Positions 1 through 11,180 are shown, numbered from the stretch's first letter. The stretch: 64,000 nt of DNA from Balaenoptera acutorostrata (GCF_949987535.1 NC_080078.1:27176942-27240941); one strand, 5' to 3'. The notes: generated from the sequence alone by a model not told the origin. Translations and numbers: made by a program.

Positions 1-1609
1 CTGTGGTATGTCCATGGCCATGTTAATACAACGAGCCTCATCTTCAGAGATGTGCAAAAAAGTATTAAAATACCGAACTGTTTCATAAAGAGAGAATCTA
101 TGTCAACTTATTGGCTTACTCTGTGATAATGCTGGCAATGACCTAAAAGCTTAAGTTCGCCAACCAGCATACTTAATTATCAGTCTTGCAAATGACCTCA
201 TGAATGAAGTTTCTTCCTCATGGTCTCATCTAAGTATGGGCACAAAGAGCTGTAGCTCTTTCAGGTATGTTGTTTCCATCTACTTTGCCTTTCCCTACTT
301 TTATAAAGTTATATTCACCTTATAGCACCTGAGCTTTTCCTTTTTAAACAATAAAAGGACTAACTCTCCCTTTGACTGATTTCCCTTTTATTCCCAGTGT
401 TAATACTGAAAATGTTAATGTTGAAACATGAAAATGGATCTATTACGTGCATAAAATGTCAAAACAAAGCTCAATTTTCCTGTGTATGCATTGTTTTAGT
501 AAACGTACATTATTTAGTAAAAGTACACCCACTTTCCTTTATGAAGGACTATCTTGTTGGGAAGAGTCCATTGCCTAAATGGTTGCCTTACTATTGAGGT
601 GCCACTAACTATAGAAATATTTTGGCCACGTTCAGGGGTAAAAGGAAAGCCCTAGCTTATCTTTACTAAACATCTTTCATATTTACTCCAGTAGTGGGAA
701 TATTCTGTCACTCCACTACCACTGCCAATAGAAGTATTAACCAAAAATAAGGGAAGATCCTAGAATTGTTACTGTACTTAAATATCAACTTCATTTTCCT
801 TGTCAAGTTTAATTATAAACTATTTGGTGATATAATCCTTCTATACACCAATCCCAAATTGAAATATCTTCATTTCCTTCCCAAAAGAAAGTAATTCTAA
901 CAAGTGAAATTCAAAGGCTTAGCAACAACAATGAAACACAATCACCAAGAAACTATCTATGTTCAATTATTTCATAATATCTAAACAGTACTTTGTGTTA
1001 ATTAATTTTGAGGCTAACATCTACTTCTTGTACATGATAAGATTTAAACATGGCATTAAGAAGACCTGAAAAGATGAAGAATAAACATTAAAAAATCACT
1101 AAGGTAAGAAAGTTATGGTTCTTCCATCTATAGATGGCTTGATGTGGTTCTTTCTACTCCGCTCACATTCCTGTATCAAAAACCTAGATTTCTGATAGCT
1201 GTACAATTCCATTTACGCCTTGGAATGTATACGCAAATTAGGCTAACATATCATAAGCCTGAAATTAAAGTGTAATATGCCTGAATATAAGATAAGGTTT
1301 TTAACTTTCTGAAGTCACTAATTAGAGGAGATTGTGTCTCGTATTTGAGTCCTTACACAGTATCTCGTATCATGAGATGCTCTTTCGTTTACTTAATATT
1401 GAACAGAAAAATACTTGAGGAAAATGCATTAGCTTAAAAATCAACCTCACTCGAAGCTAGTTTTAGGATGTTTATAGAAACGTCTTAATAGAAACAAGGG
1501 GGAGAAAAAAAAGGAAGAAAAGAACCAACACATTAATTATTCCCAGATAGTAACCTTAAAATTAAAAGCGTTGGATGTTGTTACAAAGAAGATTTTGAAA
1601 CACTGCTTT
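1..1609. other. Intronic sequence, no recognisable feature
   Basis: AT-rich single-copy-looking DNA without a recognisable repeat, splice-flanked open frame or promoter. On the MRTFB model it lies in the intron downstream of the 5150-5366 exon. The next expected coding exon, which encodes the first RPEL actin-binding motif, was not found here and presumably lies beyond the left edge. Confidence 0.5.
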
Positions 1610-1624
1610 TAAAAAAGTAGTCAA
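1610..1624. repeat. Target-site duplication, left copy (15 bp) of L1
   Basis: The 15-mer taaaaaagtagtcaa occurs here and again exactly at 2997-3011. It brackets the L1 at 1625-2996 and marks its endpoints as one target-primed insertion. Confidence 0.9.
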
Positions 1625-2996
1625 GAGGGCAGATAGCAGAAGCAAGAAGAACTACAATTCTGCAGCCTATGGAAGGAAAACCACTTCACAGAAAGACAGA
1701 CAAAATGAAAAGGCAGAGGCCTTTGCACCAGATGAAGGAACAAGATAAAACCCCAGAAAAACAACTAAATGAAGTGGAGATAGGCAACCTTCCAGAAAAA
1801 GAATTCAGAATAATGATAGTGAAGATGATCCAGGACCTCGGAAATAGAATGGAGGCAAAGATCGAGAAGATGCAAGAAATGTTTAACAAAGACCTAGAAG
1901 AATTAAAGAACAAACACCTAGAAGAATTAAAGAACAAACAAACAGAGATGAACAATACAATAAGTGAAATGAAAAATACACTAGAAGGAATCAATAGCAG
2001 AATAACTGAGGCAGAAGAACGGATAAGTGACCTGGAAGACAGAATGGTGGAATTCACGGCTGCGGAACAGAATAAAGAAAAAAGAATGAAAAGAAATGAA
2101 GACAGCCTAAGAGACCTCTGGGACAACATTAAACGCAACAACATTTGCATTATAGGGGTCCCACAAGGAGAAGAGAGAGAGAAAGGACCCGAGAAAATAT
2201 TTGAAGAGATTAGAGTTGAAAACTTCCCTAACGTGGGAAAGGAAATAGCCACCCAAGTCCAGGAAGCACAGAGAGTCCCAGGCAGGATAAACCCAAGGAG
2301 AAACACACTGAGACACATAGTAATCAAATTGACAAAAATTAAAGACAAAGAAAAATTATTGAAAGCAGCAAGGGAAAAACGACAAATAACATAAAAGGGA
2401 ACTCCCATAAGGCTAACAGTATAGAATTTCCTTAAAAAACTAAAAATAGAATTACCATATGACCCAGCAATCCTACTACTGGGCATATACCCAGAGAAAA
2501 CCATAATTCAAAAAGACACATTCACCCCAATGTTCATTGCAGCACTATTTACAATAACCAGGTCATGGAAGCAACCTAAATGCCCATCGACAGATGAATG
2601 GATAAAGAAGATGTGGTACATATATACAATGGAATATTACTCAGCCATAAAAAGGAACGAAACTGGGTCATTTGTAGAGATGTGGATGGATCTAGAGACC
2701 GTCATACAGAGTGAAGCAAGTCAGAAAGAGAAAAATAAATATCATATATTAACGCATATATATGGAATCTAGAAAAATGGTACAGATGAACCGGTTTGCA
2801 GGTCAGAAATAGAGACACAGATGTAGAAAACAAACGTATGGACACCAAGGGGGGAAGTGGAGGGGGGATGGTGGTGGTGGGATGAATTGGGAGAGTGGGA
2901 TTGACATATATACACTAATATGTATAAAATAGATAACTAATAAGAACCTGCTGCATAAAAAAATAAATTAAATAAAATTCAAAAAACAAATTAAAC
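1625..2996 (+). mobile_element. L1 retrotransposon with internal deletion (ORF1 fused to 3' end)
   Basis: The left part (to about 2430) is the end of an L1 5' region plus ORF1. The right part is the extreme 3' end of ORF2 and the 3' UTR, with the typical 'tggaatattactcagcc' stretch and an A-rich tail. Roughly 4 kb between them is missing. At the junction (about 2423-2432) both parental sequences share the short string aacag, so the deletion has microhomology. The perfect 15-bp duplication at both ends shows it behaves as a single insertion. It is relatively young, since ORF1 is still mostly open. Confidence 0.9.
1669..2394 (+). pseudogene. L1 ORF1p remnant, prematurely stopped at 241 residues
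   Basis: Encodes the N-terminal and middle parts of the L1 ORF1 RNA-binding chaperone. A basic N-terminus is followed by a long heptad-rich coiled coil (about residues 45-140), then the RRM-like region around RNNICIIGVPQGEEREKGPE (residues 155-175), then the start of the C-terminal domain ending KAAREKRQIT. Intact mammalian ORF1p is about 330-370 residues. Here a stop replaces the tyrosine codon usual after QIT, and the internal deletion follows about 30 bases later, so the C-terminal domain is lost. A perfect 24-bp tandem duplication (1893-1940) repeats LEELKNKH/LEELKNKQ in the coiled coil, adding eight residues. The long open frame on the opposite strand is a shadow of this gene. Non-functional as a retrotransposition protein. 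Confidence 0.85.
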
Positions 2997-3011
2997 TAAA
3001 AAAGTAGTCAA
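2997..3011. repeat. Target-site duplication, right copy of L1
   Basis: Exact second copy of the 15-mer at 1610-1624, directly after the A-rich L1 tail. Confidence 0.9.
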
Positions 3012-5149
3012 ATACTGTTCTCTCAGAAAGGACACAAGTAAGAGTAGTTAATTCTGGAGAAGTAACTGGGTAGCTGAGGGACAAGACTGGGAGGGTGACC
3101 TACTTTTCACTATGTACCCATCAGTACCCCCTACATTTCAAGCCAGATAAATGTATTACCTATTCAAAAAAAAAAAAGTGATTAAATTCTATAACAGAAA
3201 TTACAGCCTCATAAAATGTTATGACCAATCGCAAATCAAACATGAGTGATTATGACTACCACACTGTAAGACACACAAAAAACCAAAAACAGCCCCACTG
3301 TTTTGTGAATGGTACTTGTGGTTTAGACATAAAATCTTCAGTGTCAGATCGTGCATGCATCTAAAAACTGCTGTAACTCAAACAAGAGAGACAGAAATGA
3401 AGATACGCCCTGGATTTTAGTGCTAGATGGATGACGCAGAGGTTTTCTACTGATGATAAAAACACCACACAGATACACAGGCAGAGTTTGGGCAAGATAA
3501 TTTTATGAAATATGAGTGTGGATAAAGCAATCCTTTTATTTTATTGCACTGCTTCATAATATGTGGTTTTAATTACGTACACGTAACTAAATTAATAAAT
3601 TCTAATTTTTACCATTCATCTACCTCCCTCTAAAAGTTTATAAGGGGAAGACTACCTCATATTTGGGCTTACCTTATGTTCAGGCATACATATTCAAAAG
3701 AACATTCTTGCAAGAGAATGTGGCAAGCTATATCAAGTAAAATCCCCACAAAGCATAAGCTTTCCCCTTACACGTCCCTCCTCTGCTACGCATGACGATT
3801 TTCTTGAGCAACTGTATATTATTGCAATTTTATACCAGTTCAACTCTTATTTTGGTCTTTTTTATTTTTTTGAGGGAAATAATTTGAATATTATACTGGT
3901 CCAAGTATACTGTGTAAATCTGACCAGTTTAGTCATGTTTCGGTTAATGTGGTTATACTCTCTCAGCCACTGCCTAAGATAAAGCTAGGCTCCTAACTGA
4001 CGGAAGGTTCTAAAGCCATCACCAGCCAACCACAGCCTCCTGAAGGCTTTGACAGCTCCGAGCAAGATGTTGCTTTATACCAATCGCACTGGACAAGGGT
4101 TGTGCCCAACAAGCATCAGACACAAGTATCAGATATCTTGTTGGAAGGGAGAACAAGTACACCCCAAAGACATGCACTGAAGAACTGAGAATAGCAGCAT
4201 AAGTCTTCAATCCATTTTCCTGAATAAGATAAGGCCATTATTTGAAAAGGATCAGGAAACACTTAGAACCCAGAAGATAAGTAACAAGATACGTAAGGAA
4301 GTGCTCTATAGGGAGAGATTTATTTCTTCTGGCTTTTAAAACTGAAATTTAAAGAACACATTTGGGATTGTAAGACTCATCAGAACTGTGGAAAGCATGG
4401 CAAATCCAGTTGAAATTCTTAATTCTTTCCCTGTAATATGTATGCTTGGTGTGTTTGTAAATTTTAATACTTTGTTAGTTTTTATGTTTTAAGTATTAAA
4501 AATAGGCGTATATCATCTATCTCTACTCATTTTTGTTAAAAACTGACAGTACTGTGTTTTCTGGAGACTCTGGGATGCTTCTGATTAATCAGGAGAATTT
4601 CCTGAATAGATAACAAATGAACAGAAGATATTCATTTTGTATACAAGTATGAGCCAGCCGAAGACTGAGAATATGGCCATATCCTATACTCATTAATACA
4701 AAAAATACTCAAACAAGAAATTCTTGCTTTCTTAGTGATCATTAAGATAGCTCAAATTTTGCCAATTCTGAAATTAAGGTGCAACACATTGGAGATGGGG
4801 AACATGGCAGGAGAATCTAGTCAAATCCACCATCTATTTTCCCTGGAGTCAACATAGGAAGCTGCTTTCCAGTACCATGCTAGCGTGAAATCTTCTGCTC
4901 GTGCTAAAATGGTTGAACCTAAAGCTTATTTCCAAAGATAACTTTGCTACCAGAGATACTTACTGGGGAAATAATGAAAGAATTGGATAGAAAGTGAAAC
5001 TCTGCCTGTTCCTCAAAACCAGCCAGCACCCCCTGAGGTTCTCTCCTTTGTGACAGGCTGCCCAATGGAACGGACCAAAAAATTACTACCAAAGAGGGAT
5101 ACGTTTAGCTCACAAAGAGGTAAGCTCCCACCACACACGCTGAACTCAC
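3012..5149. other. MRTFB intron sequence, nothing recognised
   Basis: AT-rich intronic DNA directly downstream, in transcript direction, of the exon ending at 5150. It starts with the strong minus-strand donor GTGAGT (complement of 5144-5149). I saw no repeat family I can name and no convincing splice-flanked frame. The small minus-strand frame near 4019-4210 shows no family resemblance. Confidence 0.5.
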
Positions 5150-5303
5150 CATTCTTCCTTTCGTTCAGAGGGGGCAGGTGCTGACTGGACTGCAAGGAGA
5201 GTTCCTGGAATTCGTGGGCAACGGCTTCACTTTGAGGACTTGGAGCAAGATGGGCTAAAGGTCCCAACTCATCCTCGGTGTCCAGTGTCCCTGTGTGATC
5301 CAT
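5150..5303 (-). CDS. MRTFB: MRTFB start-codon exon (N-terminal 51 codons)
   Basis: The minus-strand frame starts at the ATG at 5303-5301 with MDHTGTLDTEDELGPLAHLA and ends LPPLNERKN plus one base. This matches the N-terminus I know for human myocardin-related transcription factor B (MRTFB/MKL2), whose next residues (V-L-Q-L...) open the first RPEL motif. MRTFB is an SRF coactivator: its RPEL motifs bind G-actin and hold it in the cytoplasm, and actin polymerisation releases it to the nucleus. The exon stops at 5150 before a consensus donor (AATG|GTGAGT), giving a phase-1 junction. The acceptor is tttattttgacag, so the exon starts at 5366. This segment is acidic and Ser/Pro/Gln-rich and lies before the RPEL domain. 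RPEL, basic, SAP, leucine-zipper and transactivation exons are outside the window. Family identity is from remembered sequence; the splice signals are seen directly. The open frame continuing past 5150 (to 5013) is intron read-through. Confidence 0.9.
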
Positions 5304-5366
5304 TGTGTCCCAGCCACCGGCAGCAGAGGGTACGAGACGCCTCTTAAATGTGGCCTGTTGAAGAGA
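5304..5366 (-). other. MRTFB: MRTFB exon, 5' part: 5' UTR or N-terminal extension (21 open codons)
   Basis: These 63 bases lie between the acceptor (tttattttgacag, complement of 5367-5379) and the recognised ATG. They contain no stop in the ATG frame and read SLQQATFKRRLVPSAAGGWD followed by T. They are 5' UTR if translation starts at 5303. They would be coding if an upstream exon supplies an in-frame ATG, as the candidate at 56710-56770 does. The stretch carries a small basic cluster (KRR). Confidence 0.75.
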
Positions 5367-5789
5367 CTGTCAAAATAAAGAATGTGTAAATAGATGGTAC
5401 TTTCATTTTTCTCTGATCTGCACAAAAGTATTAAAATGGGAACCCTGGGTTCTAGTTCAGTTTCACTGCTATGTGGCAACTGCCATTCGTTTACCCTCTC
5501 TGCATTCAGGTTCCTTGTCTAACACACAGGAATATACCTCCCATCTAAAAAAGTGCTTACTAGATAAATAAAAGTTGAAAGGTATTTTGTATAATTTTTT
5601 ATACTGTGGATCAAAGAAAGTTATAGTTATCGGTGTCATTACTTAAAGATTTTAATGCATCCTAAAATGAGACAAAAGTCAACTAATGCTGATGAAAATA
5701 AAAAAGCAGTCTGGTTTGAAAAATCTATCTCAACTCCTACAAATCAAACAACTTTACACGAAGTCAACATTCCCAGCAACAGCAATGTT
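5367..5789. other. Start of large MRTFB intron, nothing else recognised
   Basis: Holds the polypyrimidine tract and acceptor of the 5150-5366 exon at its left edge. No other element is recognised. Confidence 0.5.
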
Positions 5790-5970
5790 TCAGATAATGA
5801 ATCCTCTGTCAGCCTCGGTCTCAGAGTGAGAACAGAGAACAAAACTTTCAGCCAACCCACAATGGACATACAGTTCACAACAAAGAGACAAAACTTTATT
5901 TTAAGCCACTGAGATTTGGGGTTGTTTACTATCACAGCATAACCTGGCCCATTCTGACTGATATAGAAAT
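5790..5970 (+). mobile_element. Probable LTR 3' remnant
   Basis: Contains 'ttttaagccactgagatttg' followed by a 'gttgttta...cagcataacc' and 'ctgactgatata' ending. This is the 3' end pattern of old mammalian LTRs. No internal retroviral coding sequence is attached. The family is uncertain, and the 85-codon plus frame overlapping it (5655-5912) is likely chance. Confidence 0.45.
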
Positions 5971-6483
5971 TGGTAACAGAAGTACCAAAGACACAATAAA
6001 AATCCTAAATACGTGACATTGGCTTATGTGGGGATGGGCAGTGGGCAATAAGAAAACCGTTATGGGAAGCCGAAAGCTAGAAGGATGGTGGTCCGTGTTA
6101 TGCGACGGCAAAGCACCTGACAGGCTACCTGCTTAGCAGCATCCCGCATCACAGTGCGTTTATCCATTCACCTACTGATGGACATTTGAGTTGTTTTCCG
6201 CTTTTGACTATTACAAATAAAGATGCTATGAACATTCTTGTATGAGTATTTATATGTATATATGCTTCCACTTCTCTTGGGTAAATACTTAGGAGTGAAG
6301 TGGTTGGATTGTTTGGCAGCTGCATGCATTAATTTTAAAGAAACTAACAAACTATCCTCTAAAATGGCTGCGCCCTTGTGCTTTCCTACCAGCAGTGAAT
6401 GAGAATTCTACTTGTTCTACATCCTTGCCAACACTTGATTATGGTCAATTTTTAAAATTTTAGTTATTTTAATGGGTGTGTAG

Positions 6484-6501
6484 TGATATCTCATGGTTTT
6501 A
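6484..6501. repeat. SINE target-site duplication, left copy
   Basis: tgatatctcatggtttta, matched at 6794-6811 with one difference (a/g). It restores the continuous L1 sequence across the SINE. Confidence 0.9.
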
Positions 6502-6793
6502 TGTATGTATGTATGTATGTATTTATTTTGGGCTGCGTTGGGTCCTCGTTGCTAGGCACAGGCTTTCTCTAGTTGTGGCGAGTGGGAGCTACTCCTCGTT
6601 GTGGTGCGCCGGCCTCTCATCACAGTGGCTTCTCTTTGTTGCGGAGCATGGGCTCTAGGTGCGCAGGCTCAGTAGTTGTGGCACACGGGCTTAGCTGCTC
6701 TGCAGCATGTGGGATCTTCCCGGACCAGGGCTCGAACCCGTGTCCCCTGCAATGGCAGGCGGATTCCCAACCACCGCGCCACCAGGGAAGTCC
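6502..6793 (-). mobile_element. CHR-type tRNA-derived SINE (minus)
   Basis: Complement of the cetartiodactyl CHR SINE. The tRNA-like head with B-box (gggctcgaacc on this strand) is at the right end and ends ccagggaagtcc. The tail (taaat/catac repeats) is at the left. It sits inside the antisense L1 with an 18-bp duplication. It is the only one of seven SINEs here on the minus strand. Confidence 0.93.
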
Positions 6794-6811
6794 TGATATC
6801 TCGTGGTTTTA
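6794..6811. repeat. SINE target-site duplication, right copy
   Basis: tgatatctcgtggtttta, second copy of 6484-6501. Confidence 0.9.
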
Positions 6812-7004
6812 ATTTGCATTTCCCTAACCATGTTGAGCATGTTTTAATGTGCTTATTTGCCATTTGTATATCTTCTTCGGTTAATATCTGATCAAATATT
6901 TTGTTGATTTTTTAAAATAGGTGGTTTATTTTCTTATTATTGTTTCGAGAGTTCCTTACATATTCTGGACAAAAGTTCTTTATCAGATATGTGATTTGTA
7001 AACA

Positions 7005-9355
7005 TAGGCATACCTTGTTTTATTGTGCTTCACTTTATTGCACTTCGCAGATACTGCATTTTTTAAAAATTGAAGGTTTCTGGCAACCCTGCATTGTTCA
7101 AGGCTATTGGCACCATTTTTCCAATAGCATATGCTCATTTCTTGGCTCTGCATAATTCTTGAAACATTTCAAACTTTTTCATCATTATTAAATTTGTTAT
7201 GGTGATCTATGATCAGTGATCTTTGATGTTACTGTTGTAACTGTTTGGGAGTGCCATAAACCATGCCCATATAAGATAACCAACTTCATTGATAAATGTT
7301 GCGTGTTCTGACTGCTCCACCAACCGGCCATTGCCTGTCTCCTCCTTCTCCTTGGGCCTCCCTATTCCCTAGGACAGAACAATATTGAAATTAGGCCAAT
7401 TAATAACCTTACGATGGCTCCTAACCCTACAAGTGAAAGGAAGAGTCACATGTCTCTGACTTTAAATCAAAAGCTAGATATGATCAAGCTTAGTGAGGAA
7501 GGCCAAAAGCCGAGACAGGCTGAAAGTGAGGCCTCTTAGCCAAAGTTAGCTTAGCTGTGAAAGCAAAGGAAAAGCTCTTGAAGGAAATTAAAAATGCTAC
7601 TCCAGTGAGCACATGAATGATAAGAAAGCAAAACAGCCTTATTGCTGATATGGAAAAAGTTTTAGTGGTCTGGACAGAAGATCAAACCAGTCACAACATT
7701 TCTTTAAGCCAAAGACTAAGCCAGAGCAAGGCCCTAACTCTCTTCAATTCTATGAAGGCTACGAGAGGTAAGGAAGCTGCGGAAGAAAAGTCTGATGCTA
7801 GCAGAGGTTGGTTCATGAGATCTACGGAAAGAAGCCACCTCCACAACATAAAAGTACAAGGTGAAGCAGCAAGTGCTGATGTAGAAGCTGTAGCAAGTTA
7901 TCCAGAAGATCTAGCTGAGATAATTAATGAAAGTGGCTACAATGAATAACAGATTTTCAGTGTAGACAAAACAGCCTTATATTGGTAGGATACTTTCATA
8001 GCTAGAGACTTTCATAGCCAGAGAGAATAAGTCAAACTCCTGGCTTCAAAGCTTCAAAGGACAGGCTGACTCTCTTGTTAGGGACTAACGCAGCTGGTGA
8101 CTTTAAGTTGAAGCCAGTGCTCATTCACTACTCTGAAAATCCTAGGGCCCTTAAGAATGATGCTAAATCTACTCTGCCTGTGCCCTATAAATGGAACAAA
8201 AAGGCCTAGATGATAGAAATCTATTTACAACACGGTTTATTGAATATTTTAAGCCCACTGTTGAGACCTACTGCTCAGAAAAAGATTCCTTTCAAAATAT
8301 TACTGCTCATTGACAGGGCACCTGGGTCACCTCAGAGCTCTCATGGAGATTTACAATAAGATTCATGTTGTTTTCATGCCTGCTAACACAACATCCATTC
8401 TACAGCCCATGGATCAAGAAGTAATTTCAACTTTCAAGTCTTACTATTTAAGAAATAACATTTTGTAAGGCTATAGCTGCCATACATACTGATTTCTTTC
8501 AATGGATCTGGATAAAAAATAAATCGAAAACCTCCTGGAAAGGATTCACCATTCTAGATGCCATTAAGAACATTTGCGATTCATGAGAAGAAGTCAAAGT
8601 ATCAACATTAAAAGGAATGTGGAAGAAGTTGATTCCAACACTCATAGATGACTTTGAGGGGCTCAAGACTTCAGCAGAAGAAGTAACTGCAGATGTGGTG
8701 CAAAGAGCAAGAGAACTAGAATTGGAAGTGGAGCCTGAAGATGTGACTGAACTGCTGCCATCTCATGATAAAGGAGTTGCTTCTTTTGAATGGTTTCTTG
8801 AGATGGAATTTAATCCTGGTGACGATGTTGTGAAAACTGTTGAAATGACAACAAAAAATTTACTTTATTTACATAAACTTAGTTGGTAAAGCAGTGGCAG
8901 GATTTGAGAGGACTGAATCCAATTTTGAAAGTTTTCCTGAGTAAAATGTTATCAAACCGCAATGCGTGCTATAGAGAAATTGTTCATGAAAGGAAGAGTC
9001 ATTCGATGCAGCAAACTTCATTGTTGTCTTACTTTAAGAAATTGCCATAGCCACCCCCATCCTGATCAGTCAGCAGCCATGAACACTGAGGCAAGACCCT
9101 CCACCAGCAAAAAGATCACAACTCACTGAAGACTCAGATGATGGTTAGCATTTTTTAGCAGTATTTTTAATTAAGATACATAAATTGTTTTTTAGGCATA
9201 ATGCTATTGCACACGTAATGGACTACAGTATGGTGTAAACATCACTTTTATATGCCCTGGGAAACCCCAAAATTTGTGTGACTTGCTTTATTGTGAAATT
9301 TGCTTTACTGCAGTGGTCTGGAAGCAAACCTGCAATTATTTTTGAGGTATGCCTG
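7005..9355 (+). mobile_element. Tigger1 DNA transposon, near full length, decayed
   Basis: Terminal inverted repeats are visible. The left end reads ggcataccttgttttattg and the right end ggtatgcctg. At 2351 bp it is close to the usual 2.4 kb of Tigger1 (pogo/Tc1-mariner superfamily). It splits an antisense L1: joining the flanks restores the L1 reading 'aaa-TA-ttttctccc'. The original TA target appears as ca on the left and ga on the right, both consistent with mutation after insertion. Confidence 0.92.
7412..9129 (+). pseudogene. Tigger1 transposase pseudogene
   Basis: The frame begins MAPNPTSERKSHMSLTLNQK, followed by the CENP-B-like helix-turn-helix region typical of pogo-type transposases. 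It is broken by several frameshifts and stops. The longest open pieces are 7617-7949 (includes the [17 protein letters not shown] segment) and 8617-8889. The DDE catalytic region falls between them and is not open. In intact elements the protein binds the inverted repeats and cuts and pastes the element at TA. This copy cannot make it. Confidence 0.85.
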
Positions 9356-9770
9356 GATTTTCTCCCGGTCTATGGCTTACCTTTTTGCGTTCTTAATAGT
9401 GTTTTGTAAAGAGCAGATGTTTTTAATTTGAGGAAGTCCAATTTACCAATTTTTTCTTTTATGGCTCATGCTTTTAGTGTTGTAGCTAAGAAATCTTTGA
9501 TTAACCCAAGGTCACAGAGATGATCTCCTATGGTTTTTTTAGATATTTTATAGTTTAATATTTTACATTTAAGTCTATGATCCACTTTGAGTTAATTTTT
9601 GTATCTGCTGCGAGATATGAATCAAAGTTTTCTGTTTTTTGCATAAAGATATCTGATTGTTCCAGCACCATTTGTTGAAAAGGTTATCTTTTCTCCACTA
9701 AATTGTCTTTGCACCTCTGTTGCAAGCCAGCTGACCATGTATATGTGGATCTATTTATTGACTCTATATA
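9356..9770 (-). mobile_element. Old L1 3' portion (antisense), second segment
   Basis: Direct continuation of the L1 at 6150-7004 after Tigger1 ('ttttctcccggtctatggct', 'ctaagaaatctttgattaac'). Confidence 0.85.
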
Positions 9771-9789
9771 TAGTTCCCAGAAAGGAGAG

Positions 9790-10690
9790 AACCACAAAGG
9801 AGGAGACTCTAAATTCTGTGTATAAACTCTGCCCAAGTCTCTGGCTGACCCCTAAACTATGCACATGCAGGACAGGTTCCCAACTCCTTTTACTAAAGCA
9901 TAAATAACAGAACTGAGATCTCAGCTGCTGCTCACCATTGGAAAGACAGAGTTTGCAAAGGTGAGTTCAGCAAAGTTAACTGCCTGCTAAAAGAAAATAA
10001 TGCTCTAAGAGGGAAACTTACAGAGTCCAGAATCTCCACAACTGTCCATCCAGAATTCCATATCCAACAAAAATACCCTTTAATAATGAAGGCAAAATAG
10101 TCACCAGCAGACACACACTACAAGAAATGCCAAAAGAATTTCTTCAGGCTGAAGGAAAGTAATGCCACATATTACTTGGGTCTCAGTAATGAAAAGCATC
10201 AGAAATGGTAAACATGTAGATAAATACCAAAGACTAGTTTTTCCTGTTGATTTCTTTAACATTACCATTCCAAGTAAAAATTATAGCACTGTGTTATGGG
10301 GTTTATAATGTATGTAGATGTAATATATATGATAATTATAGCATAAAGGATGGGGGAGGAGTAACCGTATTACAACATTCTTATAAATACTTCTATACAT
10401 TATAAAGAAGTTGTACCATTTTAACTTGAAGTAGACTGAGAAATTAAGGTTGTACATTGTAATTCCTAGAACAACCATTTAAAAAAAGACATAGTTTTAG
10501 CTGAAAAGCCAATAGGGGTATTAAAAAGGAATTCTAAAAATACTCATTCAACTTAAAAAGAAGGAATAGAGAAACAAAAAAGAGATGGGACAAACAAAAG
10601 CAAATAGTAAAATAGTAGACCTAAATCCAACCTTATCAATAATGATATTAAATGTAAATGGACTAAACATTATGATTAAAAGAAAGATTG
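9790..10690 (+). mobile_element. Old L1/HAL1-type segment, left of SINE
   Basis: Plus-strand ORF1-to-ORF2 region of a diverged L1 ('ccttatcaataatgatatta', 'aatgtaaatggactaaacat'). Degraded, with no long frame. It is interrupted at 10691 by a SINE. Confidence 0.7.
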
Positions 10691-10989
10691 GGGCTTCTCT
10701 GGTGGCGCAGTGGTTGAGAATCTGCCTGCCAATGCAGGGGACACGGGTTCGAGCCCTGGTCTGGGAGGATCCCACATGCTGCGGAGCAACTGGGTCCGTG
10801 AGCCACAACTACTGAGCATGCGCGTCTGGAGCCTGTGCTCCGCAACAAGAGAGGCCGCGATAGTGAGAGGCCCGTGCACAGCGATGAAGAGTGGCCCCCG
10901 CTCGCCGCAACTAGAGAAAGCCCTCGCACAGAAACGAAGAACACAGCCAAAAATAAATAAATAAATAAATAAAATTAAAAAAAAAAAAT
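10691..10989 (+). mobile_element. CHR-type SINE (short subfamily)
   Basis: Starts gggcttctctggtggcgcag. The B-box ggttcgagccc lies near 10745, and the body contains 'gtctggagcctgtgctccgc' and ends in (AAAT)n plus poly(A). Flanks share an A-rich aaagattg/aaaaattg motif, so the duplication is short and blurred. Small open frames inside it on both strands are SINE artefacts. Confidence 0.92.
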
Positions 10990-11180
10990 TGACAGAATGG
11001 ATTTTTCAAAGTCTAAAAATGTATGTCTATAAGTGACATGCTTTAAATATGAAGACATAAATAGGATGGAAGTAAATAGATAGAAAAAGACGGGTCACAC
11101 AACAAGATGCCCAGCAAGGCTGGAATGACTACATTAACATCAATCAAAGTAGACCTCAAAAGGATGTGTTAGGTAGGTGA
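10990..11180 (+). mobile_element. Old L1/HAL1-type segment, right of SINE
   Basis: Continues the L1 of 9790-10690 into the endonuclease region ('gactacattaacatcaatca', 'aaagtagacctcaaaaggat'). Confidence 0.65.

Larger units (their letters stand above)
6150..7004 (-). mobile_element. Old L1 3' portion (antisense), first segment
   Basis: Reads as the complement of the ORF2 3' end and 3' UTR of an ancient L1 ('gatggacatttgagttgttt', 'taatttgcatttccctaacc'). It is interrupted by a SINE at 6502-6793 and by Tigger1 at 7005-9355, then resumes at 9356. It is one of only two L1 segments lying in the MRTFB sense orientation. Confidence 0.85.

Noticed and set aside
1686..2504. 272-codon open frame on the minus strand
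   Set aside because: Shadow of L1 ORF1 on the opposite strand, extending into the L1 3' end. Composition (Ser/Leu/Phe-rich) is that of an antisense purine-rich coding sequence.
5013..5149. Continuation of the MRTFB frame past the exon end
   Set aside because: It lies beyond the consensus donor GTGAGT and does not match the protein family, which continues V-L-Q-L in the next exon.
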